Of a stretch of 64,000 bases of DNA, positions 1 to 8,823 are shown piece after piece. The notes beneath the pieces are model-generated. The model ran no database searches and was not told where the DNA came from. It worked only from the letters and a program-made list of their open reading frames with translations. This DNA comes from UBA1413 sp964650525 (lineage in GTDB: Bacteria > Bacteroidota > Bacteroidia > Bacteroidales > Prolixibacteraceae): contig CAZYUA010000008.1 of the NCBI GenBank assembly GCA_964650525.1, forward strand, positions 66,349 through 130,348, written 5' to 3'. The position numbers and the translations under genes were made by a program. Each line of letters begins with the position of its first letter. The stretch's first letter is position 1.

Positions 1-1
1 A

Positions 2-1072
2 GCCGATGCTGCGGTGAAGAGTCTGGGTTGGGAGAATCCCTACCTGGTTGATGCCGACCATATTAACCTTACCAATGTGGACCGGTTTATCGGGTACTCC
101 GACTTTTTCACCCTGGATGTGGCGTCCTGTATCAACAAGCCTGCTGCGGAGGAGTCGGTTGCAGCCTTCAAACAATCGTGCGCAGCGTTAGGCAGTTCGG
201 TAACTATTCCGGGTATTGACGAACCGATAGTGATAACCGGGGAACTTCTCGGCCAGGTGGCCGGTAAGTATTTGGCTGCCATCCAGGAAGCCGGGAAGAT
301 CTACCGCCACATCGAGCGTGTGAAGGGTGCCGGCACCTTCGTCACTGAAATTTCCATGGATGAGGTAGAAGCGCCGCAGACTCCCGTAGACATGCTTTTC
401 ATCCTGAAAATGGTTGCAGACCTGGGGATTCCGGCCCAGACCATCGCCCCCAAATTCACCGGCCGCTTCAACAAGGGGGTCGACTATGTAGGCGACGTTG
501 GTCAGTTTGCCAGGGAATTTGAGCAGGATGTGCTGGTCATCGACTATGCTGTCAGGAGCTTCGGCCTTCCTGCCAACCTGAAACTTAGTGTTCACTCGGG
601 AAGTGACAAGTTCACCCTTTACCCTGTAATGGCCGGGATCATCCGCAAATACGACAAGGGGCTTCATATCAAAACGGCAGGAACTACCTGGCTCGAGGAG
701 GTTATCGGCCTGGCCCTTGCCGGGGGCGATGCCCTTGGGGCGGCCAAAGAGATCTACATCAAAGCCCTGGGACGCAAAGAAGAACTCTGCGCTCCCTATG
801 CCGACGTTATCGACATCGACGACAGCCTCCTGCCCGGCGCCGCAGAGGTTACTTCCTGGGACAGCAACACCTTTGCCTCCACGCTCCGGCACATTCCCGG
901 GCATCCCCTCTTCAATCCCAGTTTCCGGCAGCTGATTCATGTGGGATACAAAATTGCCGCAGAAATGGGCGACCGTTATACCGACCTGCTGAAACAGCAT
1001 AAGGATGTGATCGGAAAGTGCGTGGTAGAAAACATCTACGACCGGCATCTGAAAAGATTGTTTGACCTTTAA
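2..1072 (+). CDS. uxaE: Tagaturonate epimerase family protein (5'-truncated by window edge)
   Basis: Interconverts D-tagaturonate and D-fructuronate in the cytoplasm, so galacturonate carbon can enter the fructuronate branch without tagaturonate reductase and altronate dehydratase. The frame is open to the first base of the window, so the N-terminus lies outside; about 356 codons are visible of a family usually near 480-500 residues. A GTG at position 14 is internal, not the start. Conserved stretches include DADHINLTN near the visible start, FTGRFNKGVDYVGD and KLSVHSGSDKF, which probably contribute acidic and histidine ligands to the metal site. The stop lies 11 bp before uxaC, so the two are one transcript. 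The family call rests on remembered similarity and on the neighbouring uronate genes. Confidence 0.85.
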   Translation, partial: ADAAVKSLGWENPYLVDADHINLTNVDRFIGYSDFFTLDVASCINKPAAEESVAAFKQSCAALGSSVTIPGIDEPIVITGELLGQVAGKYLAAIQEAGKIYRHIERVKGAGTFVTEISMDEVEAPQTPVDMLFILKMVADLGIPAQTIAPKFTGRFNKGVDYVGDVGQFAREFEQDVLVIDYAVRSFGLPANLKLSVHSGSDKFTLYPVMAGIIRKYDKGLHIKTAGTTWLEEVIGLALAGGDALGAAKEIYIKALGRKEELCAPYADVIDIDDSLLPGAAEVTSWDSNTFASTLRHIPGHPLFNPSFRQLIHVGYKIAAEMGDRYTDLLKQHKDVIGKCVVENIYDRHLKRLFDL

Positions 1073-1083
1073 TCACGTACAGA

Positions 1084-2484
1084 ATGGTTCCTTTTATCCA
1101 TGAAGATTTTCTCCTGCAGACCCCTATGGCGCGGGAGTTGTATCACGGGCATGCCAAAAAGATGCCCATTTTCGACTACCATTGCCACATTCCTCCACAG
1201 GATATTGCGGTTGACCGTCAGTTTGCCAACCTCACGCAGATATGGCTGTACGGAGACCATTACAAGTGGCGGGCTATGCGTACCAACGGAATAGATGAAA
1301 AATACTGCACCGGGCCGGCTTCCGACTGGGAGAAATTTGAAAAGTGGGCAGCCACGGTCCCGGAGACCATCCGGAATCCTCTTTACCATTGGACCCACCT
1401 GGAGCTGAAACGGTTCTTTGGTATTGACAAGCTGCTGGATTTCTCCACGGCCAGGGAGATCTGGGAAACCTGCAACGCCCTGCTGAACACTCCTGCCTAC
1501 TCGGTGAGGAATATTATCCGTATGGCAAACGTACACACCATTTGCACCACCGACGATCCGGTCGATTCACTGGAGCACCACAAAGCCATCAGGGCTTCCG
1601 GCTTTGAGGTCAGGGTGCTTCCGGCCTGGCGTCCCGACAAAGCCATGATGGTCGAAGACCCCGCCGTTTTCAACCGGTATGCTGACCAGCTGGCTCAGGC
1701 TGCCGGCATGAATACGGACACCTTTGAACAGTTCCTGCAAGCCCTTGACAAACGGCACCTCTACTTCCACGAACAGGGATGCCGGCTCTCCGACCACGGC
1801 ATCGAAACGGCTTATGCCGAAACCTACACCCACGCACAAATCAAGGCGGTTTTTTCCGCCCTGCGAAAGGGAAATTCCCTGTCCCGAGAGGAGATCCTCC
1901 AGTTCAAATCGTGCATGCTGTACGAATTCGGCACCATGGACCATGGCCGGGGCTGGACTCAGCAATACCACCTGGGAGCCCTGCGTAACAACAATACCCG
2001 TTTGTTCCGTGCCCTGGGCCCCGACACCGGCTTCGACTCGATCGGCGACTTTGAAATTGCCCGTCCCCTGTCGCGCCTCCTCGACCACCTGGACACTACC
2101 AACCAACTGGCTAAAACCATCCTTTACAACCTCAACCCGCGCGATAATGAGCTGATCGCTACCATGGCGGGAAATTTCCAGGACGGTACCGTGCCCGGGA
2201 AAATCCAGTTCGGATCCGGATGGTGGTTCCTCGACCAGAAAGACGGCATGGAAAAACAGATCCAGGCCCTCTCCAACCTGGGACTCCTGAGCCGCTTCGT
2301 GGGCATGCTCACCGACTCCCGAAGCTTCCTCTCCTACACCCGCCATGAGTATTTCCGCCGTACCCTCTGCAACATCCTGGGCAACGATGTGGAAAAGGGT
2401 GAAATCCCACCCGACAGGGAACTCCTGGGTCGGATGGTCGAAAATATCTGCTTTAACAATGCCGTGAACTATTTCAAATTTTAA
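1084..2484 (+). CDS. uxaC: Glucuronate/uronate isomerase
   Basis: Cytoplasmic metal-dependent aldose-ketose isomerase of the amidohydrolase fold. It converts D-glucuronate to D-fructuronate and D-galacturonate to D-tagaturonate, the first step of hexuronate catabolism. The protein is 466 residues, the usual family length. Residues 31-35 read DYHCH, the HxH metal-binding motif expected near the N-terminus, and a conserved tryptophan-rich segment (QFGSGWWFLDQKDGM) lies near residue 380. The ATG at 1084 follows the epimerase gene by 11 bp. Together the two enzymes send both galacturonate and glucuronate to fructuronate. The fructuronate reductase and mannonate dehydratase needed next are not in the window and probably lie upstream. 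Confidence 0.96.
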   Translation: MVPFIHEDFLLQTPMARELYHGHAKKMPIFDYHCHIPPQDIAVDRQFANLTQIWLYGDHYKWRAMRTNGIDEKYCTGPASDWEKFEKWAATVPETIRNPLYHWTHLELKRFFGIDKLLDFSTAREIWETCNALLNTPAYSVRNIIRMANVHTICTTDDPVDSLEHHKAIRASGFEVRVLPAWRPDKAMMVEDPAVFNRYADQLAQAAGMNTDTFEQFLQALDKRHLYFHEQGCRLSDHGIETAYAETYTHAQIKAVFSALRKGNSLSREEILQFKSCMLYEFGTMDHGRGWTQQYHLGALRNNNTRLFRALGPDTGFDSIGDFEIARPLSRLLDHLDTTNQLAKTILYNLNPRDNELIATMAGNFQDGTVPGKIQFGSGWWFLDQKDGMEKQIQALSNLGLLSRFVGMLTDSRSFLSYTRHEYFRRTLCNILGNDVEKGEIPPDRELLGRMVENICFNNAVNYFKF

Positions 2485-2564
2485 AAGAGGAAAAGACTTT
2501 AGACTAAAGGATATTAGACGGGATTTTGTGGCGATATAGAAATAACGGTAAAAAGGAACTCTCG

Positions 2565-3602
2565 ATGAATAAAAAAGCAGTCACATTCGGGGAGATCATG
2601 TTACGGCTGGCCACCCCCGGGTTCATGCGTTTTGGCCAGTCTGACCAGTTTTCGGCCACCTTCGGCGGTGGTGAAGCCAATGTAGCCGTCACCCTGGCCA
2701 ACTTCGGCATACCGGTCGACTATGTTACGCGCCTGCCCCGCAACGACCTGGGTACCGCCTGCATGATGGAGCTCCGGAAATATGGCGTGGGCACCTCCCC
2801 CATCGTTTGGGGCGGCGAACGGCTCGGCATCTATTTTCTGGAAACAGGAGCCGTCAGCCGCGGTAGTAAGGTGATTTACGACCGGGCCTACTCGTCGGCA
2901 GCCTCCATCGAACCCGGGATGGTCAACTGGCCGGTAGTCCTGGAGGGCGCCTCCTGGTTTCACTGGACGGGCATCACGCCGGCCATTTCGCAGGGAGCTG
3001 CCGATGTGTGCCTCGAGGCTATCCGCCATTCAAACGATATGGGAATCACCGTCTCCTGCGACCTGAACTACAGGAAAAACCTCTGGAAATATGGACTCAA
3101 AGCTTCCGAGGTGATGCCCGGGCTTATCGCAGGCACCGACATCATCCTGGGTAACGAGGAAGATGCTGCTATGGTGCTGGGAATCCATCCCGAAGGGGTG
3201 GACGTCACTGCCGGACAGGTGGATGCGGAAGCCTATGCATCGGTAAGCCGCCAGATCATGGAGCGTTTTCCCCGCTGCCGGAAGGTGATCACCACCCTGC
3301 GTGGCTCGGTGAATGCCAACCACAACACCTGGTCTGGCGTGCTCTGGAACGGGAAAGAACTGCTGACAGCCCCCACCTATCAGATCACCCACATCGTCGA
3401 CCGGGTGGGTGGCGGCGACTCTTTCATGGGCGGGCTGATTTACGGGCTCCTCACATGGCCCGGCGACGACCAGAAAGCCCTGGAGTTTGCCGTTGCTGCC
3501 TCCTGTCTCAAACATACCATCTACGGCGACTTCAACCGTGTGACCGTCGCAGAGGTTGAAAAACTGATGGCCGGCGATGCCTCCGGTCGTGTGGCCCGTT
3601 AA
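2565..3602 (+). CDS. kdgK: 2-dehydro-3-deoxygluconokinase (KDG kinase), PfkB family
   Basis: Phosphorylates 2-keto-3-deoxy-D-gluconate to KDPG with ATP. The fold is ribokinase/PfkB: an N-terminal GGGEANVAVTLANFG signature and a C-terminal RVGGGDSFMGGL motif carrying the catalytic aspartate and anion hole. The ATG at 2565 is preferred over an in-frame GTG at 2526 because AAAAGGAA lies just upstream and homologues start at the AVTFGEIMLRL strand. This gives 345 residues. It sits between the uronate isomerase and the KDPG aldolase, the order expected for the lower hexuronate pathway. Confusion with another PfkB sugar kinase is possible from sequence alone, but the context makes KDG the likely substrate. 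Confidence 0.93.
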   Translation: MNKKAVTFGEIMLRLATPGFMRFGQSDQFSATFGGGEANVAVTLANFGIPVDYVTRLPRNDLGTACMMELRKYGVGTSPIVWGGERLGIYFLETGAVSRGSKVIYDRAYSSAASIEPGMVNWPVVLEGASWFHWTGITPAISQGAADVCLEAIRHSNDMGITVSCDLNYRKNLWKYGLKASEVMPGLIAGTDIILGNEEDAAMVLGIHPEGVDVTAGQVDAEAYASVSRQIMERFPRCRKVITTLRGSVNANHNTWSGVLWNGKELLTAPTYQITHIVDRVGGGDSFMGGLIYGLLTWPGDDQKALEFAVAASCLKHTIYGDFNRVTVAEVEKLMAGDASGRVAR

Positions 3603-3689
3603 TCTGACCTCTCCCCTCAGGTTAACCTCCGTATTACTCTTCGCAGAGTCTGAATAACCTTATTTTCCTTCACTTTATACCTGAATAGA

Positions 3690-4361
3690 ATGTCCAGATT
3701 TTCCCGAATAGAGGTCGTCCTGAAAATGAAGGAGACCGGGATCGTTCCGGTGTTTTACCATGGAGATCCGGAAGTATGCAAAAGGGTTGTTAAAGCCTGT
3801 TATGATGGAGGCATCCGGGTGTTTGAGTTTACCAACCGGGGCGATTTTGCCTCCCTGGTCTTTGCCGAAGTCCACCCCTGGGTCATCCGGGAGTGCCCCG
3901 AAATGATGATGGGTGTGGGTTCTGTCATTGATGCCGGCACCACCTCGATGTACCTTGCCCTGGGGGCCAACTTTGTGGTTTCGCCCCTCATCGATGAGGG
4001 GATGGCTGTCGTCTGCAACAGGAGAAAGGTCTCCTGGAGCCCCGGCTGCGGTTCCGTGACGGAGATCGGCAGGGCCCATGAACTGGGTGCCGAGGTGGTC
4101 AAGATCTTCCCCGGGCAGCAGGTCGGGGGCCCTGAATTTGTCAGGGCGGTGCTGGGCCCGATGCCCTGGACCAGCATTATGCCCACCGGAGGGGTCTCCC
4201 CCGACGAGGAGAACCTTTCCCGGTGGTTGAAAGCCGGCGTCCACTGCGTGGGCATGGGCTCCCAACTTTTTCCTGCCGAGGTTCTCATAAATAAAGATTT
4301 TGACTACATTGCGGCGAAATGCCGCGAAGCCCTGGCTATCGTCAGAAAATGGAGAAGCTGA
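3690..4361 (+). CDS. eda: KDPG / 4-hydroxy-2-oxoglutarate aldolase
   Basis: Class I aldolase that splits KDPG into pyruvate and glyceraldehyde 3-phosphate, the last step of the uronate pathway. The 223-residue protein is a single TIM barrel. Glu46 in VFEFTNRG matches the catalytic glutamate, and Lys138 in EVVKIFPG matches the Schiff-base lysine. The C-terminal strands MPTGGV and GVHCVGMGS form the phosphate site. An 87-bp gap separates it from kdgK, and the following transporter gene starts 31 bp after its stop, so it probably belongs to the same operon. The sequence is of the longer Bacteroidota type rather than the E. coli type. Confidence 0.94.
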   Translation: MSRFSRIEVVLKMKETGIVPVFYHGDPEVCKRVVKACYDGGIRVFEFTNRGDFASLVFAEVHPWVIRECPEMMMGVGSVIDAGTTSMYLALGANFVVSPLIDEGMAVVCNRRKVSWSPGCGSVTEIGRAHELGAEVVKIFPGQQVGGPEFVRAVLGPMPWTSIMPTGGVSPDEENLSRWLKAGVHCVGMGSQLFPAEVLINKDFDYIAAKCREALAIVRKWRS

Positions 4362-4392
4362 ACCAACCGGAAAACGCATAAACCAACAACGG

Positions 4393-5928
4393 ATGAATAC
4401 ATTCAACGAAATCAACGAGAAGATCGGGAAGTACCGCTGGACCATCTGTGCCCTGGTATTTTTCGCCACTACCGTCAACTACCTCGACCGCCAGGTTCTC
4501 AGCCTGCTGAAAGACCGGCTCGAGTTGGAGTTCAACTGGAGTGATTCCGACTATGCCAATATTGTGTCGGTTTTTCAGTCTGTGTATGCCATCTCCATGT
4601 TGTTTGCGGGCAGGATCATCGACTGGCTGGGCACGAGGCTGGGCTATGCCTGGGCACTGGTAGTCTGGTCGGTAGGGGCTATGATCCACGCTCTGGCCAA
4701 GGGAACGGGGGGTTTCATGGTAGCCCGCGGTGTCCTGGGCTTCGGAGAATCGGGCAACTTCCCGGCGGCCATCAAGGCCATTGCCGAATGGTTCCCCAAA
4801 AAGGAGAGGGCCCTCGCCACAGGGATCTTTAATTCCGGAGCCAACGTAGGAGCCATCCTGGCTCCTCTGACCGTACCCTGGATAGCTAGCCACCTGGGTT
4901 GGCAGGCCGCCTTCCTGATCATCGGGGCCATCGGGTTCTCCTGGCTCATTTTCTGGTTCTGGCTCTACGAGGTTCCTTCCCGCAGCAAAAGAGTGGGAAA
5001 AGCAGAATTCGCCTACATCCACAGCGACAATACAGAGGAAACCCGGGAACTCCCGGCCGCCGCCACTGAACAGGTACCCTGGCTGAAACTCCTGCAGTTT
5101 AAGCAGACCTGGGCTTTCAGCTTCGGCAAGTTCATGACCGACGGGGTCTGGTGGTTCTACCTTTTCTGGCTGCCTGCCTACCTGAAAGCCCAGTACGGCA
5201 TGACCGGAACCGAAGTGGCCGTACCCCTGGCCGTACTCTATTCCATGTCTACCATTGGCAGCATCATGGGAGGCTGGTTCCCCATGTATTTCATCAAAAG
5301 AGGCTATGAACCCTATGCCGGCCGGATGCGGGCCATGTTCCTCATCGCTTTGATTCCCCTGTTGGTTCTCTCCGCGCAATACCTGGGAACCATCAGTTTC
5401 TGGATGCCGGTTCTGATCATCGGCATCGGCACCGCTGCACACCAGGCCTGGTCTGCCAACATTTTCACCACCGTTTCCGATATGTTTCCCAAGAAAGCGG
5501 TGGCAAGCGTCACCGGCATGGGAGGCATGGCCGGCGGACTGGGTGGTATCCTGATCACCAAGGTCGCCGGCTGGGTCTTCGACGGCTACCGGAGCGCCGG
5601 CATCGCCAAATCATGGGTCGCCGCACAGGGCGCCAACCTCGGCGAATTCCTCAGCAAAATCAAAGATCTGACCCTTCAGAATAAACACGGCGACATCATC
5701 AATATCGACAAGGTGGAACTGGGAAGCCTGCCCGCCGAAGTGGCCCAGCAGATACAAAACGTAGATCCCGCCCTCTTCGAACAGCTGAAAGAGCTTCAGC
5801 AACCCCTGGTGCTGGGGAATATGACCACCGCCTACACCCTGGTCTTCACCTTCTGCGCCCTGGCGTACCTTATCGCCTGGGCCGTCATGCATTTCCTGGT
5901 TCCCAGGTTTAAAAAGATAGAACTGTGA
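4393..5928 (+). CDS. exuT: Hexuronate MFS transporter (ExuT-like)
   Basis: Inner-membrane major facilitator of the anion:cation symporter family, expected to import galacturonate and/or glucuronate by proton symport. About 511 residues from the ATG at 4393; the upstream in-frame ATG at 4300 lies inside the aldolase gene and is rejected. The start TVNYLDRQVLSLL after a first hydrophobic helix is typical of ExuT/phthalate-type transporters, and some 12 hydrophobic segments can be counted. The loop between helices 10 and 11 is long (about residues 400-465) and charged. It is the last gene of the operon and is followed directly by a rho-independent terminator. Substrate is inferred from the operon. 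Confidence 0.9.
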   Translation: MNTFNEINEKIGKYRWTICALVFFATTVNYLDRQVLSLLKDRLELEFNWSDSDYANIVSVFQSVYAISMLFAGRIIDWLGTRLGYAWALVVWSVGAMIHALAKGTGGFMVARGVLGFGESGNFPAAIKAIAEWFPKKERALATGIFNSGANVGAILAPLTVPWIASHLGWQAAFLIIGAIGFSWLIFWFWLYEVPSRSKRVGKAEFAYIHSDNTEETRELPAAATEQVPWLKLLQFKQTWAFSFGKFMTDGVWWFYLFWLPAYLKAQYGMTGTEVAVPLAVLYSMSTIGSIMGGWFPMYFIKRGYEPYAGRMRAMFLIALIPLLVLSAQYLGTISFWMPVLIIGIGTAAHQAWSANIFTTVSDMFPKKAVASVTGMGGMAGGLGGILITKVAGWVFDGYRSAGIAKSWVAAQGANLGEFLSKIKDLTLQNKHGDIINIDKVELGSLPAEVAQQIQNVDPALFEQLKELQQPLVLGNMTTAYTLVFTFCALAYLIAWAVMHFLVPRFKKIEL

Positions 5929-5932
5929 ACAT

Positions 5933-5959
5933 AAAAAGCGGGCTTCACCCGCTTTTTTT
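5933..5959 (+). terminator. Rho-independent terminator of the hexuronate operon
   Basis: A 10-bp perfect stem (AAAAAGCGGG / CCCGCTTTTT) with a CTTCA loop, followed by a run of seven T, lies 4 bp after the transporter stop codon. It marks the end of the uxaE-uxaC-kdgK-eda-exuT transcript. Because the stem is A/T-flanked on both sides it may act in both directions. Confidence 0.9.
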
Positions 5960-5991
5960 GACAATAGTCCCGATCAACAACCATCTGCAGC

Positions 5992-7203
5992 TTGAAGAAA
6001 AAAAGAAACCATCCTTCTGCAGGGGACCATTCCGCCAATTCAGGGTTCAGGAATGATGCCCGGGATTTCAGGGTGTTCGGTATAGAACAGATCGACGGCG
6101 AGACGCTGCAACAAATGGCCACTGCCATGAAACTCCCGGTGGCCGCCGGTGGGGCCCTGATGCCGGATGCCCACGTTGGCTACGGACTGCCCATCGGAGG
6201 GGTGCTGGCTGCCTGGAATGCCGTCATTCCTTACGGTGTGGGTATGGACATCGGCTGCCGCATGTGTCTGTCGGTATATCCGCTGCCCCCCCGGATCATC
6301 CCCGAGGACAGGGAGAGACTCAAACGCATCCTCATCAGCGAAACCCGCTTCGGTAACGCCTTTTTCCGTGATACGGGCGACCATGAGCTTTTCGAACGCA
6401 GGGAATTCCGGGAGATCCGCTTTCTTGGCGGACTGAAGTCCACCTTTGTCGAGCAGCTGGGCACCTCAGGACATGGCAACCATTTCGCAGACTTCGGGGA
6501 ACTGGAGGTTGCGGAACCCACTCCTTTCCTGCCCTTGTCGCCCGGCAATTACTTTGCCATTCTCACCCATTCGGGATCACGCAACTTCGGAGCAGAGGTA
6601 TGCCGTCATTACACCCTGGTGGCGCAGCAGAAACTGGGGCTTTCGGGGGAGGCCGGACGTCTGGCATGGCTGGCTTCCGACAGCGAGGAGGGGCAGGAGT
6701 ACTGGCAGGCCATGGAGCTGGCCGGCGATTACTCCCGTGCCAACCATCACTTCATCCACGACAGACTTTCGGCAGCCCTGGCGGAGACACCCCTGCTCCG
6801 CCTGGAAAACCATCACAATTTTGCCTGGAAAGAGAAACTTCCCGGCGGCCAGGAGGTGATCCTCCACCGCAAGGGCGCCACTCCTGCCGGTGTGGGGCAA
6901 CTGGCCATTATCCCCGGGACGATGGCCTCACCCGCTTATGTGGTCAGGGGTAAAGGTTTCGAACCCTCCCTATGCTCCGCAGCCCACGGTGCCGGGCGCT
7001 CCATTTCACGAAACAAGGCCAGGGCTGCCTTCGATGAACCAGGTCTGCACCGCTTCCTGCAACAAGCAGGCGTCGAACTCATCGGTGGCGGAACCGACGA
7101 AGCCCCCTATGCCTATAAGGACATCTCTCAGGTGATGGCAGCGCAACAGGAAATGGTCGATACCCTGGCTCTCTTCCACCCCAGGATTGTCAGAATGGAA
7201 TAA
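5992..7203 (+). CDS. rtcB: RtcB family RNA ligase
   Basis: RtcB joins RNA ends carrying 2',3'-cyclic phosphate or 3'-phosphate to 5'-OH ends using GTP and Mn2+. Visible motifs in order are PDAHVGYGLPIGG (about 58-70), GVGMDIGCRM (82-91, metal-binding Asp and Cys), GTSGHGNHF, HSGSRNFG, HRKGATPA, SAAHGAGR (the histidine that is guanylylated in RtcB) and DEAPYAYKDI near the C-terminus. The form is DIGCRM rather than the common DIGCGM, which marks a subfamily. The frame opens with TTG at 5992 and has no clear ribosome-binding site; the first in-frame ATG would remove about 40 conserved residues. No archease, RtcA or RtcR gene is adjacent, so the physiological substrate is open. Confidence 0.9.
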   Translation: MKKKRNHPSAGDHSANSGFRNDARDFRVFGIEQIDGETLQQMATAMKLPVAAGGALMPDAHVGYGLPIGGVLAAWNAVIPYGVGMDIGCRMCLSVYPLPPRIIPEDRERLKRILISETRFGNAFFRDTGDHELFERREFREIRFLGGLKSTFVEQLGTSGHGNHFADFGELEVAEPTPFLPLSPGNYFAILTHSGSRNFGAEVCRHYTLVAQQKLGLSGEAGRLAWLASDSEEGQEYWQAMELAGDYSRANHHFIHDRLSAALAETPLLRLENHHNFAWKEKLPGGQEVILHRKGATPAGVGQLAIIPGTMASPAYVVRGKGFEPSLCSAAHGAGRSISRNKARAAFDEPGLHRFLQQAGVELIGGGTDEAPYAYKDISQVMAAQQEMVDTLALFHPRIVRME

Positions 7204-7319
7204 ACTATTCTTCTTTCCTGCCTTTTTGCCTGCAGAGCTTTAAATTCAGCTGATCAGAATCCCGGGCAAAGTTATTTCCCCGGAAACCCACGCAAAACGA
7301 TTGGTCAGTGCCGGAAAAC

Positions 7320-8642
7320 TTAAGATAATATACTGATCACCAGAACTTCCCTGGTCTCCGGGGTGATCCTGAACCGGTTGTCTATACGGCGGCCGATGAT
7401 CCAGACCACCTCGCTGCCGCTGTATAGAATCCAGGCTGCCTCCTTCTCCGGTATGGAGAGCTTCTCATCCACAAAAAAGTCGCTGATCTTCTTGAATCCG
7501 CTCATCCCCAGGGGCTGGAAATACTCTCCCTGACTCCATTTCCTGATCACCAGCGGGAAACCGAGCCTGGCAGTATCCAGGCAGGCAACACGGGGATCGC
7601 GGATTACTTCGAAATCCCCGGCCGGGTGCAACCGGAGGCTCAGCTTCACAGGACAGGAAATTTCGCGTGTTTCCCTTTCGATATAAAATAGGGCTTCGCG
7701 GGTTTCACCCAATGGCGTAATTATCAGTTCGTTGCGGGCAGTCACCAGGCGGTGGGTCCGCGATAACCAGATCCTCCCCGGCTCCCCCTCCAGGCTGGAA
7801 AAGAGGGCTTCGGCAGTGGCACTGTTGAATCCGTACCGGCTCATCCACTCAAAAAGCACCAGCCCGGGATGGGGCAGCTTCAGCAAGGCAGAGACGGTGA
7901 TGGCGGGGGTGCTGCTCCCCTCCGGGGTGATCTTTTTGATCTGCCGGTTTACTTCGGTGAGGTAAAAGTCCTCTACACTCCGCAGGTTCATCATGCTTTC
8001 CGCCAGGTTGGCCCGGAACGACGGATTGAGTTTCTCCAGCCGGGGAAGAATCTCATGCCGGATATAGTTTCGCTGGAAACAAACCTCATCGTTGGTGGCA
8101 TCCTTTCTGAAGAGAATACCGTTGTGGGAGGCCCAGGCTTCGATCTCCTGCCTGTTGGTGAACAGCAGGGGCCGCACCAGGTATCCCGATTTTTCCCGGA
8201 AGCCTGCCAGGCCTCTGATTCCGGTTTTTCGAACCAGGTTTATAAAAAAAGTCTCGAGAAGATCATCCTGGTGATGCGCTGTGGCAACAGCATCATAGTT
8301 CTGACGACTGCGGATCTCTCCGAACCAGCGATAGCGCAGTTCCCGGGCTGCCATTTCAACGGATATCCCCGAAAGACGGGCGTATTCCAGCGTGTCGAAC
8401 GCTTTGACGTGCAGGGGCACATCCAGGGCCAGCGCCCTTTCACGCACCAGCATTTCATCGGAGTCGGAGTCGGCGCCCCGCAGCCTGAAATTGCAATGGA
8501 TGACCCCGTAAGTAAAACCGGCCGCTTCAAACAGATGCCACATCACCATGGAGTCAATACCGCCACTTACGGCAAGCAGGATCCTGTCCCCCGCCCCGAA
8601 GAGCCCCTTGCCGGCAATAAATCCGGTAAACCTGTTGATCAT
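7320..8642 (-). CDS. tilS: tRNA(Ile)-lysidine synthase
   Basis: Modifies C34 of tRNA-Ile(CAU) to lysidine with ATP and lysine, which switches the tRNA to AUA decoding; essential. 440 residues. The PP-loop motif AVSGGIDSM is at about residues 24-32, followed by HCNFRLRG, the conserved ATAHHQDDLLETFF helix, and RKTGIRGLAG. The family-specific C-terminal domain follows (about residues 360-440). It lies downstream of pepT on the same strand with a gap of 181 bp, in which I see no gene. Confidence 0.95.
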   Translation of the reverse strand: MINRFTGFIAGKGLFGAGDRILLAVSGGIDSMVMWHLFEAAGFTYGVIHCNFRLRGADSDSDEMLVRERALALDVPLHVKAFDTLEYARLSGISVEMAARELRYRWFGEIRSRQNYDAVATAHHQDDLLETFFINLVRKTGIRGLAGFREKSGYLVRPLLFTNRQEIEAWASHNGILFRKDATNDEVCFQRNYIRHEILPRLEKLNPSFRANLAESMMNLRSVEDFYLTEVNRQIKKITPEGSSTPAITVSALLKLPHPGLVLFEWMSRYGFNSATAEALFSSLEGEPGRIWLSRTHRLVTARNELIITPLGETREALFYIERETREISCPVKLSLRLHPAGDFEVIRDPRVACLDTARLGFPLVIRKWSQGEYFQPLGMSGFKKISDFFVDEKLSIPEKEAAWILYSGSEVVWIIGRRIDNRFRITPETREVLVISILS

Positions 8643-8823
8643 AGCTGCTGACTGTTTTTCCTCCCCTCAAAGGTCAGATTGTAACCCTGGAAATTTTGGA
8701 ATTTCCGAAATTCTTTCCGGAGCTGCCAATGAGGCTATTTCTGACTTCCCGGACACGGCTGTTTTGAAACTCTGATCCTTTCAGGCACCTCGGGGCACCA
8801 TGGATATCCGGAACAGCGTCATG

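Noticed and set aside
188..1048. 286-codon frame opposite the uronate epimerase gene
   Set aside because: Antisense shadow; the plus strand carries the conserved family sequence.
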